Shown here piece after piece: positions 45,202 through 54,377 of a DNA stretch of 64,000 nt. A model generated the notes under the pieces. It was not told the DNA's origin, made no database searches, and saw only the letters and a list, made by a program, of their open reading frames with translations. A program made the translations under genes and the position numbers. The first letter of the stretch is position 1. Each line of letters begins with the position of its first letter. The stretch is from Mycolicibacterium iranicum. Lineage in GTDB: Bacteria > Actinomycetota > Actinomycetes > Mycobacteriales > Mycobacteriaceae. The stretch covers positions 124,001-188,000 of the forward strand of contig NZ_LQPC01000026.1 of assembly GCF_002101705.1 (NCBI RefSeq). Direction: 5' to 3'.

Positions 45202-46210
45202 CACGATGTCTGAAAACCTGCTTGAAGTCCGCAACATCCGCAAGAGCTTTCGAGTGCCGCATGCGGGAAAGAACAAGCTCTGCGCGCTCGACGGCATCAC
45301 CCTCGACCTCAAGCGCGGCGAAACGCTGGGCCTGGTCGGCGAATCCGGCTGCGGCAAGTCCACGCTGGCACGCACGTTGATGATGCTGGAGCGTCCCGAC
45401 GAAGGAACCGTCAGCTTCGACGGCGTCGACCCGTTCAGCCTCAAGGGCGCCGACCTGCTGAAGTTCCGCCGCCGCGTGCAGATGGTGTTCCAGGATCCCT
45501 ACGCGTCCCTGAACTCGCGGATGTCGGCAGCCGAAATCATCGCCGAGCCGTGGCGCAGCCACAAAGGCATCGTCGGCAACAGGCAGGACCGTGACATGCG
45601 GGTGCGCGGTCTGCTCGACCTCGTCGGCCTCGGCGCCAAGGCGGCAGGCAGGTACCCGCAGGAGTTCTCCGGCGGACAGCGCCAGCGCATCGGCATCGCC
45701 CGGGCTCTGGCCCTGAATCCCGACGTGATCATCTGCGACGAGCCGGTGTCCGCGCTCGACCTGTCGGTGCAGGCTCAGGTGCTCAACCTGCTCAACGATC
45801 TGCAGGAGCAGCTGAACATCTCCTACATCTTCATCTCCCACGACCTGTCGGTGGTCCGCCACGTCGCCGACCGCGTCGCGGTGATGTACCTCGGCCGCAT
45901 CATCGAAAATGGCCCCACAGAGGACGTTTTCGCGCGGTCCAACCACCCTTATACTTCCGCGCTGATGTCCGCCGCGCCCACGCTGGACAGCACGGCGCGC
46001 AAGCAACGCATCCTGCTCGAGGGCGAGGTGCCCTCGCCGATCAACCCGCCGTCGGGCTGCCGCTTCCGCACCCGCTGCTGGAAGGCGACCGAGGTCTGCG
46101 CGACGACGACGCCTGCACCAGCCCTGGACCCTGAATCCGCCGACCATACGGCGCTGTGCCATCACCCGATGCTGACGGAGGGGAGTGGACGTGAAACCGT
46201 ACCGGTATGA
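45194..46210 (+). CDS. ABC transporter ATP-binding protein, DppF-like
   Basis: A 338-residue ATPase. Walker [11 protein letters not shown]-loop VFQDPYASLN, signature FSGGQRQR, Walker B VIICDEPVSALD and H-loop ISHD are intact, with the C-terminal Cys motif (GCRFRTRCWKATEVC, ALCHH). It overlaps the DppD-like gene by eight bases. It pairs with that ATPase to drive import. Confidence 0.92.
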   Translation: MSDTMSENLLEVRNIRKSFRVPHAGKNKLCALDGITLDLKRGETLGLVGESGCGKSTLARTLMMLERPDEGTVSFDGVDPFSLKGADLLKFRRRVQMVFQDPYASLNSRMSAAEIIAEPWRSHKGIVGNRQDRDMRVRGLLDLVGLGAKAAGRYPQEFSGGQRQRIGIARALALNPDVIICDEPVSALDLSVQAQVLNLLNDLQEQLNISYIFISHDLSVVRHVADRVAVMYLGRIIENGPTEDVFARSNHPYTSALMSAAPTLDSTARKQRILLEGEVPSPINPPSGCRFRTRCWKATEVCATTTPAPALDPESADHTALCHHPMLTEGSGRETVPV

Positions 46211-46239
46211 GTACGAGCGAGTAGCGGAGCGGATCGCGC

Positions 46240-46962
46240 ATGAGTCCAGCGTCCTATTGCATTCTCGCGGTGGCGGTCTTGCTCGCTTCGGCGCTGCAGT
46301 CCTCGATCGGGTTCGGGATAGGGATGTTCGCGGCGCCGATCGTGGCGCTGATCGAACCGGCGTTGATCCCGGGCACCCTGATCATGATCGCAACGCTGGT
46401 GACCTTGATCGTCGTGGTGCGCGAACGCGAGGCCATCGACCTGCGCGGCACGGGGTGGGCGCTGCTGGGCCGCGTGCCGGGCACGATTGCCGGAGCGCTT
46501 CTGCTGGCTTCGCTTCCGGAACGCGGTGTGGCCATCATGCTGGCCGCAGTCGTTCTCGGCGGGGTGATACTGACCAGCGTCGGGTGGATCCCGGCAGCGA
46601 GGCGACGCAACGTGGTACTGGCCGGGGCTGCATCGGGAGTGCTCGGCACGGCGACAGCGATCGGCGGGCCGCCGATGGCGCTGGTGTGGCAACGCAGCAC
46701 CGGCGCACAGCTGCGGGGCACGATGAGCGGCTTCTTCCTCATCGGCTCGCTGTTGTCGTTGGTGATGCTGGGTTTCACCGGTGCCATCGACCAACGAACC
46801 TGGTGGGGTTTCGCCGTGCTGGCACCCGGGGCTGTCGTGGGTTATCTCCTGTCCAACGTGCTGAACAGACACCTGAACCCGAAACGACTGCGCTGGTTGG
46901 CGATCGCGGTCTCGGCCGCGGGAGCGATCCTGTTGATCGCGCGCGAGCTGCTGACGTTCTGA
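46240..46962 (+). CDS. TauE/SafE-family membrane transporter
   Basis: A 240-residue protein with seven to eight membrane helices and the TauE/SafE signatures SSIGFGIGMFAAPI and GTATAIGGPPMALVWQ. Known members export sulfite, sulfoacetate or other organic anions. In this operon it may carry the acid substrate or a by-product of the imported compound. It lies 29 bases after the ABC genes and ten before the IclR regulator. Confidence 0.85.
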   Translation: MSPASYCILAVAVLLASALQSSIGFGIGMFAAPIVALIEPALIPGTLIMIATLVTLIVVVREREAIDLRGTGWALLGRVPGTIAGALLLASLPERGVAIMLAAVVLGGVILTSVGWIPAARRRNVVLAGAASGVLGTATAIGGPPMALVWQRSTGAQLRGTMSGFFLIGSLLSLVMLGFTGAIDQRTWWGFAVLAPGAVVGYLLSNVLNRHLNPKRLRWLAIAVSAAGAILLIARELLTF

Positions 46963-46972
46963 GGTGCGGGCG

Positions 46973-47773
46973 ATGACCGAGCCCGACATCTCCGTGCGCA
47001 AGGTCAAATCGGCGGTCCGCACCGTGGAGCTCCTGGAGTACCTTTCGGCGCGGCACGACGATCCAGCGCGGCTGAGGGAGATCAGCGACGCGCTCGACAT
47101 GCCGCGCAGCAGCGCCCATGCGCTGCTGCGCACTCTGGTGGCACAGGGCTGGGTGCGCAGCGACCCGTCCGGAACCCTGTACGGCATCGGTATTCGCGCG
47201 CTGCTGGTCGGCACCAGCTATCTCGACAGCGACCCGTACCTGCCGCTGATCACACCGTTTCTCGAAGAATTGCGCGCCGACCTCGACGAGACATTCCACC
47301 TCGGACGTCTCGACGGCATCGATATCGTGTATCTGGCCACCCGGGAATCCCAGCAGTACACCCGAGTGGCGAGCCGTGTCGGCCGCCGGCTGCCCGCGTA
47401 TACGACGGCACTGGGCAAAGCGCTGCTCGCTGAACGGTTCGGCGCCCAGCGCGACGAGCACGTCCCGTCGGCGTTGAAAAGCCTGACACAGCACACCATC
47501 ACCGACCGCGTGCAGCTCGACCACGAACTCGACGAGGTGCGCGTGCGCGGGTACGCATGCGACAACGAAGAGAACACCGAGGGCCTGCGATGCTTCGCGG
47601 TACCGCTGCGCTACTGCAAGCCTGCACAGGACGCGATCAGCGCCTCGGTGCCCGTCGACCGGCTGACCCCGCAACGTGAACGCGACATCATCGATGCGCT
47701 GCGCACCATGGGCGACAAAGTATCCCGAGTGGTGCGCCCCCTGGCCAACGGCGACAAGTGGTTCGCCTCATGA
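46973..47773 (+). CDS. IclR-family transcriptional regulator
   Basis: A 266-residue protein. The N-terminal winged helix ([40 protein letters not shown]) is followed by the IclR effector domain ([36 protein letters not shown]). The ATG at 46973 has GAGGTG at the right distance. IclR regulators often control sugar-acid and aromatic-acid catabolism. Its stop overlaps an ATG just before gudD. It probably controls the whole 40.6-50.1 kb operon in response to the imported acid. Confidence 0.9.
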   Translation: MTEPDISVRKVKSAVRTVELLEYLSARHDDPARLREISDALDMPRSSAHALLRTLVAQGWVRSDPSGTLYGIGIRALLVGTSYLDSDPYLPLITPFLEELRADLDETFHLGRLDGIDIVYLATRESQQYTRVASRVGRRLPAYTTALGKALLAERFGAQRDEHVPSALKSLTQHTITDRVQLDHELDEVRVRGYACDNEENTEGLRCFAVPLRYCKPAQDAISASVPVDRLTPQRERDIIDALRTMGDKVSRVVRPLANGDKWFAS

Positions 47774-47790
47774 CAATCGGAGAGACCACC

Positions 47791-49140
47791 ATGAAGACGC
47801 CCTCGAAGACACCGACTGTCACCGACGTCACCGTCGTCCCCGTCGCCGGTCACGACAGCATGCTGCTGAACCTGTCTGGAGCCCACGGTCCGTTCTTCAC
47901 CCGAAACCTGGTGATCCTGCAGGACTCGGCGGGCAACACCGGCGTCGGCGAGGTACCCGGCGGCGAGCCCATCCGCAAGACGCTCGAGGATGCCCGCAGC
48001 CTCATCACCGGCCGCGGTATCGGTGACTATCACGCCGTCCTCAACGACGTCCGGCGTACCTTCGCCGACCGCGACGCCGGTGGACGCGGCGCCCAGACCT
48101 TCGACCTGCGAGTGGCCATACACGCCGTCACCGCCATCGAGTCCGCGCTGCTGGACCTGCTGGGCCAGCACCTCGATGTCCCGGTAGCGGCTTTGCTCGG
48201 CGACGGGCAGCAGCGAAACAAGGTGCAGGCACTGGGCTACCTGTTCTTCGTCGGTGACCGCACCAAGACCGACCTCGCCTACCGCTCCCCCACCGACGAA
48301 GCCGCGGACACAGACGAGTGGTTCAAGGTCCGCCACGAGGAAGCCCTCACCCCCGACGCGGTGGTCCGGCTGGCCGAGGCAGCGCGGTCCCGGTACGGGT
48401 TCGTCGACTTCAAGCTCAAGGGCGGAGTGCTGCCCGCACCCGAGGAAGCCAAGGCCGTCATCGCGCTTGCCGATCGCTTTCCTGATGCTCGAATCACGCT
48501 GGACCCCAACGGCGGCTGGCTCCTCGATGATGCCATCACCACCTGCCGCGAACTCAGAGACGTGCTGGCCTACGCCGAGGACCCGGTCGGACCCGAGGGC
48601 GGTTTCTCCGGCCGCGAGGTGATGGCCGAATTCAAGCGGGCCACCGGCTTACCGACAGCCACCAATATGATCGCCACCGACTGGCGCGAGATGGGCCACG
48701 CCATCCGCACCAACGCGGTGGACATCCCACTGGCCGACCCGCACTTCTGGACCATGGCAGGTTCGGTACGCGTCGCGCAGCTCTGCGATGTATGGGGCTT
48801 GACGTGGGGATCGCACTCCAACAACCACTTCGACGTCTCGCTCGCGATGTTCACCCATGTCGCCGCCGCCGCGCCCGGTGACATCACCGCAATCGACACG
48901 CACTGGATCTGGCAGGACGGCCAGGCGATCACCACGAACCCGTACACAATCGTTGACGGGTACCTCACGGTGCCCGACGCGCCGGGTCTCGGCGTTCAAC
49001 TCGACGACACCGCCGTGGCCGCCGCCCACGAACTGTACAAGCGTGAAGGTCTCGGCAGCCGTGACGATTCCATCGCGATGCAGTACCTGATCCCGGGCTG
49101 GACGTTCGACAGCAAGCGTCCTGCGCTGCATCGAGGATGA
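47791..49140 (+). CDS. gudD: D-glucarate dehydratase (GudD)
   Basis: A 449-residue enolase-superfamily enzyme very close to E. coli GudD as I recall it ([32 protein letters not shown] segment, [57 protein letters not shown]). It dehydrates D-glucarate (and L-idarate) to 5-keto-4-deoxyglucarate (EC 4.2.1.40). KLKGG carries the base Lys and HSNNH the catalytic His. The start is ATG 47791 with GGAGAG upstream; an ATG at 47770 overlapping the IclR stop is possible. KdgD and the semialdehyde dehydrogenase are 28 kb away at 17.9-20.5 kb. Confidence 0.95.
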   Translation: MKTPSKTPTVTDVTVVPVAGHDSMLLNLSGAHGPFFTRNLVILQDSAGNTGVGEVPGGEPIRKTLEDARSLITGRGIGDYHAVLNDVRRTFADRDAGGRGAQTFDLRVAIHAVTAIESALLDLLGQHLDVPVAALLGDGQQRNKVQALGYLFFVGDRTKTDLAYRSPTDEAADTDEWFKVRHEEALTPDAVVRLAEAARSRYGFVDFKLKGGVLPAPEEAKAVIALADRFPDARITLDPNGGWLLDDAITTCRELRDVLAYAEDPVGPEGGFSGREVMAEFKRATGLPTATNMIATDWREMGHAIRTNAVDIPLADPHFWTMAGSVRVAQLCDVWGLTWGSHSNNHFDVSLAMFTHVAAAAPGDITAIDTHWIWQDGQAITTNPYTIVDGYLTVPDAPGLGVQLDDTAVAAAHELYKREGLGSRDDSIAMQYLIPGWTFDSKRPALHRG

Positions 49141-49141
49141 C

Positions 49142-50107
49142 GTGAAAATCGTTGTGGTAGATCCCAACCTGGCCCCGCACCGGGAGCAGTTCGAAGCCCT
49201 ACTGCCTTCAGGATGCGACGTCGAGTGGTTCACCGGTGGCGCGCCGGATTCCGAACTGCGCGACGCGGATGTGTTCGTCGGAAGCCGGTTCACCGCCGAG
49301 ATGGCGGGCCATGCGAAGAAACTTCGGCTCGTCCACCCTGCGGCGGCCGGCACCGACCGCATCGACATCGGCGCTCTGACACCGGATATCCTGGTCGCCA
49401 ACACTTTCCACCACGAACGCTCGATCGCCGAGTATGTGGTCGGCGCCGCGGTGATGCTGCACCGCGGGTTCCTCACCCAAGACAAGCAGCTGCGCGACGG
49501 CGTGTGGGGAACCTCGGTCTACGACCGGTCGATGCCGCAGATTCCGACGCTCGCCGAGGCCCAGGTAGGATTTGTCGGCTTCGGCCACATCGGACAGTTC
49601 GCGTGGAAGTTGTTGCAGCCGTTCGGATGTACTGCGGCGGCGGTGACCGGTTCCGGCAGAGTGGCCGATGAAGCCGGGCTGCAATGGGTGGGCGACACCA
49701 GCCGGCTCGACCAGTTGATGCGGGAATCCGATGTGGTCGTGGTCTCAGCGCCGCTGAACAGCCACACCGAGGGCATGATCGGAGCATCGCAACTGGAAGC
49801 ACTGGGGCCCGACGGCGTGTTGATCAATGTCGGTCGCGGTCCGCTGGTGCAGGAGCGGGCGCTCTTCGACGCGTTGGAAGGCGGCGTCATCAAGGGCGCG
49901 GCCATCGACGTCTGGTATCGCTACCCGGTCGACGGAATCGGTTGCACACCAAGCCATTTGCCGTTCGAGAAACTCCCCAACATCCTGATGACGCCGCACT
50001 CCTCAGGCGTCACCCGGGATACGTTCGCCGGCCGCGCCGGCGACGTCGCCGACAACATCGGCAGGCTCGTGCGCGGCGAACCGCTGCGCAACCTCGTCCG
50101 CGGCTGA
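49142..50107 (+). CDS. D-2-hydroxyacid dehydrogenase family protein
   Basis: A 321-residue NAD(P)-binding dehydrogenase. The dinucleotide motif is GFGHIGQFAWKLL, the catalytic Arg is in NVGRGPLVQERAL, and the His in TPHSSGVTRDTF. The usual Glu region is replaced by WYRYPVDGIGC, as in a subgroup of phosphoglycerate dehydrogenase-like proteins. It starts with GTG one base after the gudD stop, so it is co-translated. It may reduce a 2-oxo-acid intermediate of the imported sugar acid. Confidence 0.85.
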   Translation: MKIVVVDPNLAPHREQFEALLPSGCDVEWFTGGAPDSELRDADVFVGSRFTAEMAGHAKKLRLVHPAAAGTDRIDIGALTPDILVANTFHHERSIAEYVVGAAVMLHRGFLTQDKQLRDGVWGTSVYDRSMPQIPTLAEAQVGFVGFGHIGQFAWKLLQPFGCTAAAVTGSGRVADEAGLQWVGDTSRLDQLMRESDVVVVSAPLNSHTEGMIGASQLEALGPDGVLINVGRGPLVQERALFDALEGGVIKGAAIDVWYRYPVDGIGCTPSHLPFEKLPNILMTPHSSGVTRDTFAGRAGDVADNIGRLVRGEPLRNLVRG

Positions 50108-50112
50108 CGTTT

Positions 50113-50175
50113 CGCCGAAACTGCATTCCATGCGGCCTCCACGCGGAAAAGACCGCATGGAATGCAGTTTCGGCG
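50113..50175. repeat. Palindrome, CGCCGAAACTGCATTCC family (copy 3)
   Basis: Perfect 23-base arms (CGCCGAAACTGCATTCCATG plus CGG and complement) enclose 17 bases. It sits one base from the stop of the convergent DUF7159 gene and five after the dehydrogenase stop. It should terminate both transcripts. Confidence 0.85.
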
Positions 50176-50176
50176 G

Positions 50177-51361
50177 TTAGGGCGTGTAGCCGTACTGCGG
50201 TTCGTGGAACCGGTTGATGATCGGGATGCGCTCGATGATGCGATCGCGCAGCCGCGGCTGCTGAACCGGCTGCTGCGGGACGACGGCCGGCACCTGCGCG
50301 GGCGGGGCCGCGGGCGGAACGTAGGCAGGCGCCGCCGGCGCGGGCGGCAGGTAGTTTTCGGACGGGGACGGCGGCACGTACGCCGGCGCGGGCGGTAGGG
50401 CCGGGGCGGGAGCGAGCGGCTCCTCGTAAACCGGCGGCGGGGCCTCCGGCAACGGGGCAGCCTCGGGAGCCGGCATCTCGACCGCGACCGGCTGCGCCTC
50501 CTGCGGGGGCGGCGTCGGCGCGGCTTCGGGTTTCGGGGCGGCCTTGACCGGCGTCTGCTTCGGCGTCACCGCGGGCTCGGGCGCCGGTTCGGTGACCGAC
50601 CGCGCCATCTGCGGAGCGGAACTGTCGGGCGTCAGCGACATGCCCAGCGCCACCGACAACGAGACCACGAACGTCACCACCGCGGCGGCCAGCACCGAGG
50701 CGAGCGTCGCCGTCGGCGTGAGCCTGCGCCGGGCCGGGGCTTCCTGGGCATCGAGGATCGACACCGCCGACGCCGCCGCCAGCGCTGCTCCCCTCGCCAG
50801 GGCCAGATCGCTTTCGTCGGCGGACAGCACCGGCACCTCGAGGCGCCGCTCCAGCTCAGACTTCGCGCCGGCGACATCACCCGACCCGAGAACGAAGACC
50901 GCATCGGGCGCGTAACCCTCGACATCGGTGAGCGCCGAGTTGTCGACCCGATCGGCGGTGACCCCGTCGTGCGTCACCGCCACGACAACGGACTCGCAAG
51001 GCTCGGCCACACAGACGACCAGCCGCTCACATCCTGCGATGTCGGCGATGCCGCAGGCCAGCGCCTCGGCGGCCTCGACATCGGACACCGCGATGACGTT
51101 CTCGACCTCCAGGTCGGTCAGGGCCTGCCACACAGAGCTCGCGGTGTACTCGGCTTCCGTGGACCAGCTGAGCCCGATGGCGTCCACTCGGCGCGGGGCG
51201 GCCCGGTCCAGCAGCTCGGCGAGGAACGCCCCGGCATCGAAATCCTCAAGACGGGGTACGGAGCCGAGATCGACAGTCAGATTTTCCGCGCCCGTGGCAG
51301 CGTCGACGAGGACCCAGCGCACCGATGACGAGGTCATCGACAGACCGAGCACAACGTCCAT
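50177..51361 (-). CDS. DUF7159 family membrane protein with Pro-rich C-terminus
   Basis: A 394-residue protein. The N-terminal 200 residues (MDVVLGLSMTSSSVRWVLVD) have the DUF7159 pattern, which looks like an actin/Hsp70-type nucleotide-binding fold without clear catalytic residues. One membrane helix lies at about 219-241 (TLASVLAAAVVTFVVSLSVA). The outer part is about 150 residues of Pro/Ala/Glu sequence, ending in basic RLRDRIIERIPI. Mycobacteria carry several such proteins; the role is probably in the envelope. The start is ATG 51361, since the upstream extension is atypical. Confidence 0.8.
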   Translation of the reverse strand: MDVVLGLSMTSSSVRWVLVDAATGAENLTVDLGSVPRLEDFDAGAFLAELLDRAAPRRVDAIGLSWSTEAEYTASSVWQALTDLEVENVIAVSDVEAAEALACGIADIAGCERLVVCVAEPCESVVVAVTHDGVTADRVDNSALTDVEGYAPDAVFVLGSGDVAGAKSELERRLEVPVLSADESDLALARGAALAAASAVSILDAQEAPARRRLTPTATLASVLAAAVVTFVVSLSVALGMSLTPDSSAPQMARSVTEPAPEPAVTPKQTPVKAAPKPEAAPTPPPQEAQPVAVEMPAPEAAPLPEAPPPVYEEPLAPAPALPPAPAYVPPSPSENYLPPAPAAPAYVPPAAPPAQVPAVVPQQPVQQPRLRDRIIERIPIINRFHEPQYGYTP

Positions 51362-51442
51362 GAATTCGCTACCAATCTCCCAGCGGCTGGCCCTCGACAT
51401 TACCGCGAGCGATCGCAGCCGCACAGTCGGTCACATGCCGGC

Positions 51443-51601
51443 TCACGACGGCTCCTCGAGCAGGCGCCGCCGCCAGGCCATCGCCGCGTGCGCGGTCATG
51501 TCATGAAACGTCAGCCACGACAGGTTCGCGTCCCCGACGCACCGATGCGGCTCACCCAGCCACGATGGCCGTTTTGCACCACACCGTCGACATTCGGTCA
51601 T
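51443..51601 (-). CDS. Small protein with Cys pair (52 aa)
   Basis: Starts MTECRRCGAKRPSWLGEPHR with AAGGAG ribosome binding site six bases before the ATG. A CxxC near the N-terminus and one further Cys plus several His could form a zinc knuckle. Its TGA overlaps a GTG (GTGA) that begins a 25-codon frame ending 16 bases before the DUF7159 gene; that tiny frame may couple translation. I do not recognise the family. Confidence 0.5.
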   Translation of the reverse strand: MTECRRCGAKRPSWLGEPHRCVGDANLSWLTFHDMTAHAAMAWRRRLLEEPS

Positions 51602-52012
51602 GACAGCTCCTTCCGCGGCCGCGCGCCCCGCCGCGCTGACTCGACTTTGCCCGCCGCCGGGCGATCGCCGCCTCTGGAAGTAACAAACACCACATCTCGG
51701 CTACCCCGGCGCCACGCTCATCGCCGAGACTGAAACCGTGCAGGGCCCTTCTCGCACTTCGTCTGCACAGATTCAGCCTCAGCGGCTACCACCCGGTGGC
51801 GACAGGCGCAGTGCGTACGCGGCGCCTTCCCTGCAAACGGTGGTAAACAGCTACGCGCACGGTCTCCAAAAACCGTCGAAGCTGCCGGATCCCCAGCTCA
51901 GGCGAAGCCTTCAGCCATGACACATTTCTGACCCTCCCAGCGAAAACACTCTGCTCGGCAAACTCCGCGGCATACAGTCTCGCTAGCTGTGCGCATCGAC
52001 CAAGGAGGCACC
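51602..52012. other. Intergenic region between divergent genes
   Basis: About 410 bases containing the promoters of the small Cys protein (minus) and the exported sugar-dehydrogenase-like protein (plus). Open frames here have no ribosome binding site or recognisable product. I see no repeat or structured RNA. Confidence 0.45.
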
Positions 52013-53791
52013 ATGGGGGGATCACCGGGCTACGCCCGCTACGTCGGCCGAGTCGGAGGGTTGGCGGCTGCGCTGGGCATCGGCGCCGCACTGCTGACCG
52101 GCACGGCGGTCGCGTCTGCGGAGACCACCGATTCGAAATCGACATCGTCGAGCTCGTCGGAAAGCGGCTCCTCGTCAGAGAACACACGGGGTACGACGAA
52201 GGCCTCCGCCGGAAAGTCCCCGTCGGAGCGGGCCGCTGCGCAAAGCTCCGGCGACGAATCCGAGGACGCCGAGTCTGACGACACCGACACGGAACCCGAG
52301 GCCGGCGACGAGGACGTCGAGGTTACCGACGACGACGCGACGGTTGCCGACGACGACGCGACGGTTGCCGACGACGACGCGACGGTTGCCGACGACGAGG
52401 AGGACGCGCCGACCCGAGCGCTCGCCGCCGTCGACGCCGAAGACGAGGCCGCAGCCGACGAACGCAGCTGGCTGGAGAAGCTGTTCGACAACGAGTCGCC
52501 GACGATCAACCCCAACCCCGCCGAGAACACCGTCATCGACGGCAACGTCGTCGGCACCCTGAACCCCGAAGATCCCGACTCGACCCGGCTGACCTACACC
52601 GCGACCCGGCCCGAGCACGGCACCGTCGTCATCGGCTCCGACGGCACCTTCGTCTACTCGCCCGGTGAAAGCTACGCCGGACAGGACAGCTTCCAGGTGA
52701 CCATCAGCGACGCCCGCGACGGCTTCCACATCCATGGCGCGGCCGGGCTGCTGAACCTGTTCACGTTCGGCCTTCTCGGCAGCAGCGGACACCGCGACAC
52801 GAAGACCGTGTTCATCGGCCACGAGCGGGCCACCGTCGTCGAAGGCCTGAGCTCACCGGTGGACTTCCGCTTCCTGCCCGACGGCCGGATCCTGGTCGCC
52901 GAGAAGGCCGGCGCGATCCGCGTCGTCGAGGACGGGGAGCTGCTGGCCGATCCCCTCATCACGCTGTCCGTGCGCACGGAGGTCGAACGCGGCATCGCCG
53001 GTCTAGCCGTCGATCCCGCGTTCGAGAACAACGGCCGGATCTACGTCGCCTACGTCTCGGCGGCAACGACCCGAAACACGCTGTCGCGCTTCGTCGTCAC
53101 GGGCAACACCGCAGCGTTCGACCAGATCCTGGTGGAGTCCAACCAGACGGCTGCGGTCAACCACCACGGTGGGGCGCTCGATTTCGGCCCCGACGGCAAG
53201 CTGTACTGGGGTGTCGGCGACAACGCCGCCGGATCCAACGCCCAGGACCTCACCGACAACATCCACGGAAAGATCCTGCGGCTCAACACCGATGGCAGCG
53301 TCCCGGGCGACAACCCGTTGATCCTCGGCGCGCGGAGCGCGATCTACGCCTACGGTCTGCGCAACCCGTTCCGGTTGACCTTCACTCCGACCGGCGAGCT
53401 GCTGGTCGCCGATGTGGGCAACGCCGCCTACGAGGAAGTCAACAAGGTCGTCGCCGGCGGCAACTACGGCTGGCCGAGCTCGGAAGGCGTCTGCACGAGC
53501 AACTGCGCGGGCAAGACCGACCCGATCTTCACCTACGCCCGCGACGGCGGCGCGGCGATCACATCGGTCGCCGTCCACCAGGGCAAGGTGTTCATCGCCG
53601 ACCTGGTCAAGGGCTGGATCAACGTGCTGACCTGCACCCCGGCGTACACGGCTTGCACCGATGTGCAGACCTTCGATCCGGATGCCGGCGCCACCGTGGT
53701 GCTGTCCGAGGGACCCGACGGAGCGCTGTACCAGCTGCTCTACCAACCCGGCGCGCTGGTGCGCATCGACCTGCAGGACATCGACGTCTGA
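52013..53791 (+). CDS. Exported PQQ sugar dehydrogenase-like beta-propeller protein
   Basis: A 592-residue secreted protein. The signal segment (RYVGRVGGLAAALGIGAALL, ASA cleavage) is shared with the hydrolase at 7307-9700. Residues about 35-150 are Ser-rich then acidic and include three perfect DDDATVA repeats. Residues about 165-235 form a cadherin-like/Ig-like domain (TYTATRPEHGTVVIGSDGTF, YAGQDSFQVTISDA). Residues about 262-592 are a six-bladed propeller of the soluble glucose dehydrogenase type (VDFRFLPDGRILVAEKAGAI, GALDFGPDGKLYWGVGDNA, YGLRNPFRLTFTPTG). It probably oxidises sugars or aldoses outside the membrane if it binds PQQ. AAGGAGG precedes the ATG. Confidence 0.85.
   Translation: MGGSPGYARYVGRVGGLAAALGIGAALLTGTAVASAETTDSKSTSSSSSESGSSSENTRGTTKASAGKSPSERAAAQSSGDESEDAESDDTDTEPEAGDEDVEVTDDDATVADDDATVADDDATVADDEEDAPTRALAAVDAEDEAAADERSWLEKLFDNESPTINPNPAENTVIDGNVVGTLNPEDPDSTRLTYTATRPEHGTVVIGSDGTFVYSPGESYAGQDSFQVTISDARDGFHIHGAAGLLNLFTFGLLGSSGHRDTKTVFIGHERATVVEGLSSPVDFRFLPDGRILVAEKAGAIRVVEDGELLADPLITLSVRTEVERGIAGLAVDPAFENNGRIYVAYVSAATTRNTLSRFVVTGNTAAFDQILVESNQTAAVNHHGGALDFGPDGKLYWGVGDNAAGSNAQDLTDNIHGKILRLNTDGSVPGDNPLILGARSAIYAYGLRNPFRLTFTPTGELLVADVGNAAYEEVNKVVAGGNYGWPSSEGVCTSNCAGKTDPIFTYARDGGAAITSVAVHQGKVFIADLVKGWINVLTCTPAYTACTDVQTFDPDAGATVVLSEGPDGALYQLLYQPGALVRIDLQDIDV
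52328..52390 (+). repeat. Three perfect 21-nt tandem repeats (DDDATVA) in coding sequence
   Basis: The unit GACGACGACGCGACGGTTGC plus a final C repeats three times without a base change and keeps frame. It encodes DDDATVA in the acidic linker (about residues 106-126). Perfect identity suggests recent expansion by slippage, so copy number may vary among strains. Confidence 0.95.
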
Positions 53792-53798
53792 CGTCGAG

Positions 53799-54224
53799 TC
53801 AGCTTGAGGCCCTGACCAATTCGACGACCGGGATGACGCGCTCGGTCTTGGCCTGGTACTCGCCGAACTGCGGTTCGGCATCGACCTGCCTGGCGTAGAC
53901 CTCGTCGCGTTCGGCGCCCTCGAGGACACGCGCCGTCGCCGGGTAGGTCTCGGTGCCGATCTCGACGGTGACCTCCGGGTTGGCGACGAGGTTGTGGTAC
54001 CAGTCGGGGTTGGTGTCGGCGCCGCCCTTGCTCGCGAAGATGTAGACGCGTCCGTTGTCGGGAAGATAGACCAGCGGCGCGATACGTTCGGTGCCCGACT
54101 TCGCCCCGATGTGGTGGAGAAGGACAAGCGGCTTGCCTTCGAAGATGCCGCCGGCCTTGCCGCCGTTGGCGCGGAACTCGTCGATCACCGTGCGGTTCAT
54201 CTCGTCGAACGCTGCTTTGTCCAT
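53799..54224 (-). CDS. DUF385/Ddn-like F420-dependent nitroreductase family protein
   Basis: A 141-residue split beta-barrel protein (LLHHIGAKSGTERIAPLVYL, GADTNPDWYHNLVANPEVTV), typical of the deazaflavin-dependent nitroreductase family. GAGGGAG precedes the ATG. It is a paralogue of the gene at 21769 in family only. It is convergent with the exported dehydrogenase-like gene and divergent from the lipoprotein gene. Confidence 0.88.
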   Translation of the reverse strand: MDKAAFDEMNRTVIDEFRANGGKAGGIFEGKPLVLLHHIGAKSGTERIAPLVYLPDNGRVYIFASKGGADTNPDWYHNLVANPEVTVEIGTETYPATARVLEGAERDEVYARQVDAEPQFGEYQAKTERVIPVVELVRASS

Positions 54225-54377
54225 GACTGCTCCCTCGGTCGAATAGGTCCTGACTCCTATCTACCTGCGAGCCTGGACGTCTATTCCCGCCATGCCGAGC
54301 GCGCGTCTGGGCCACGGCGCGCACTGTATTGGCACAATCGGCCCCCGCAAACAACAAAGTGGCTACACTTCGCTCGC

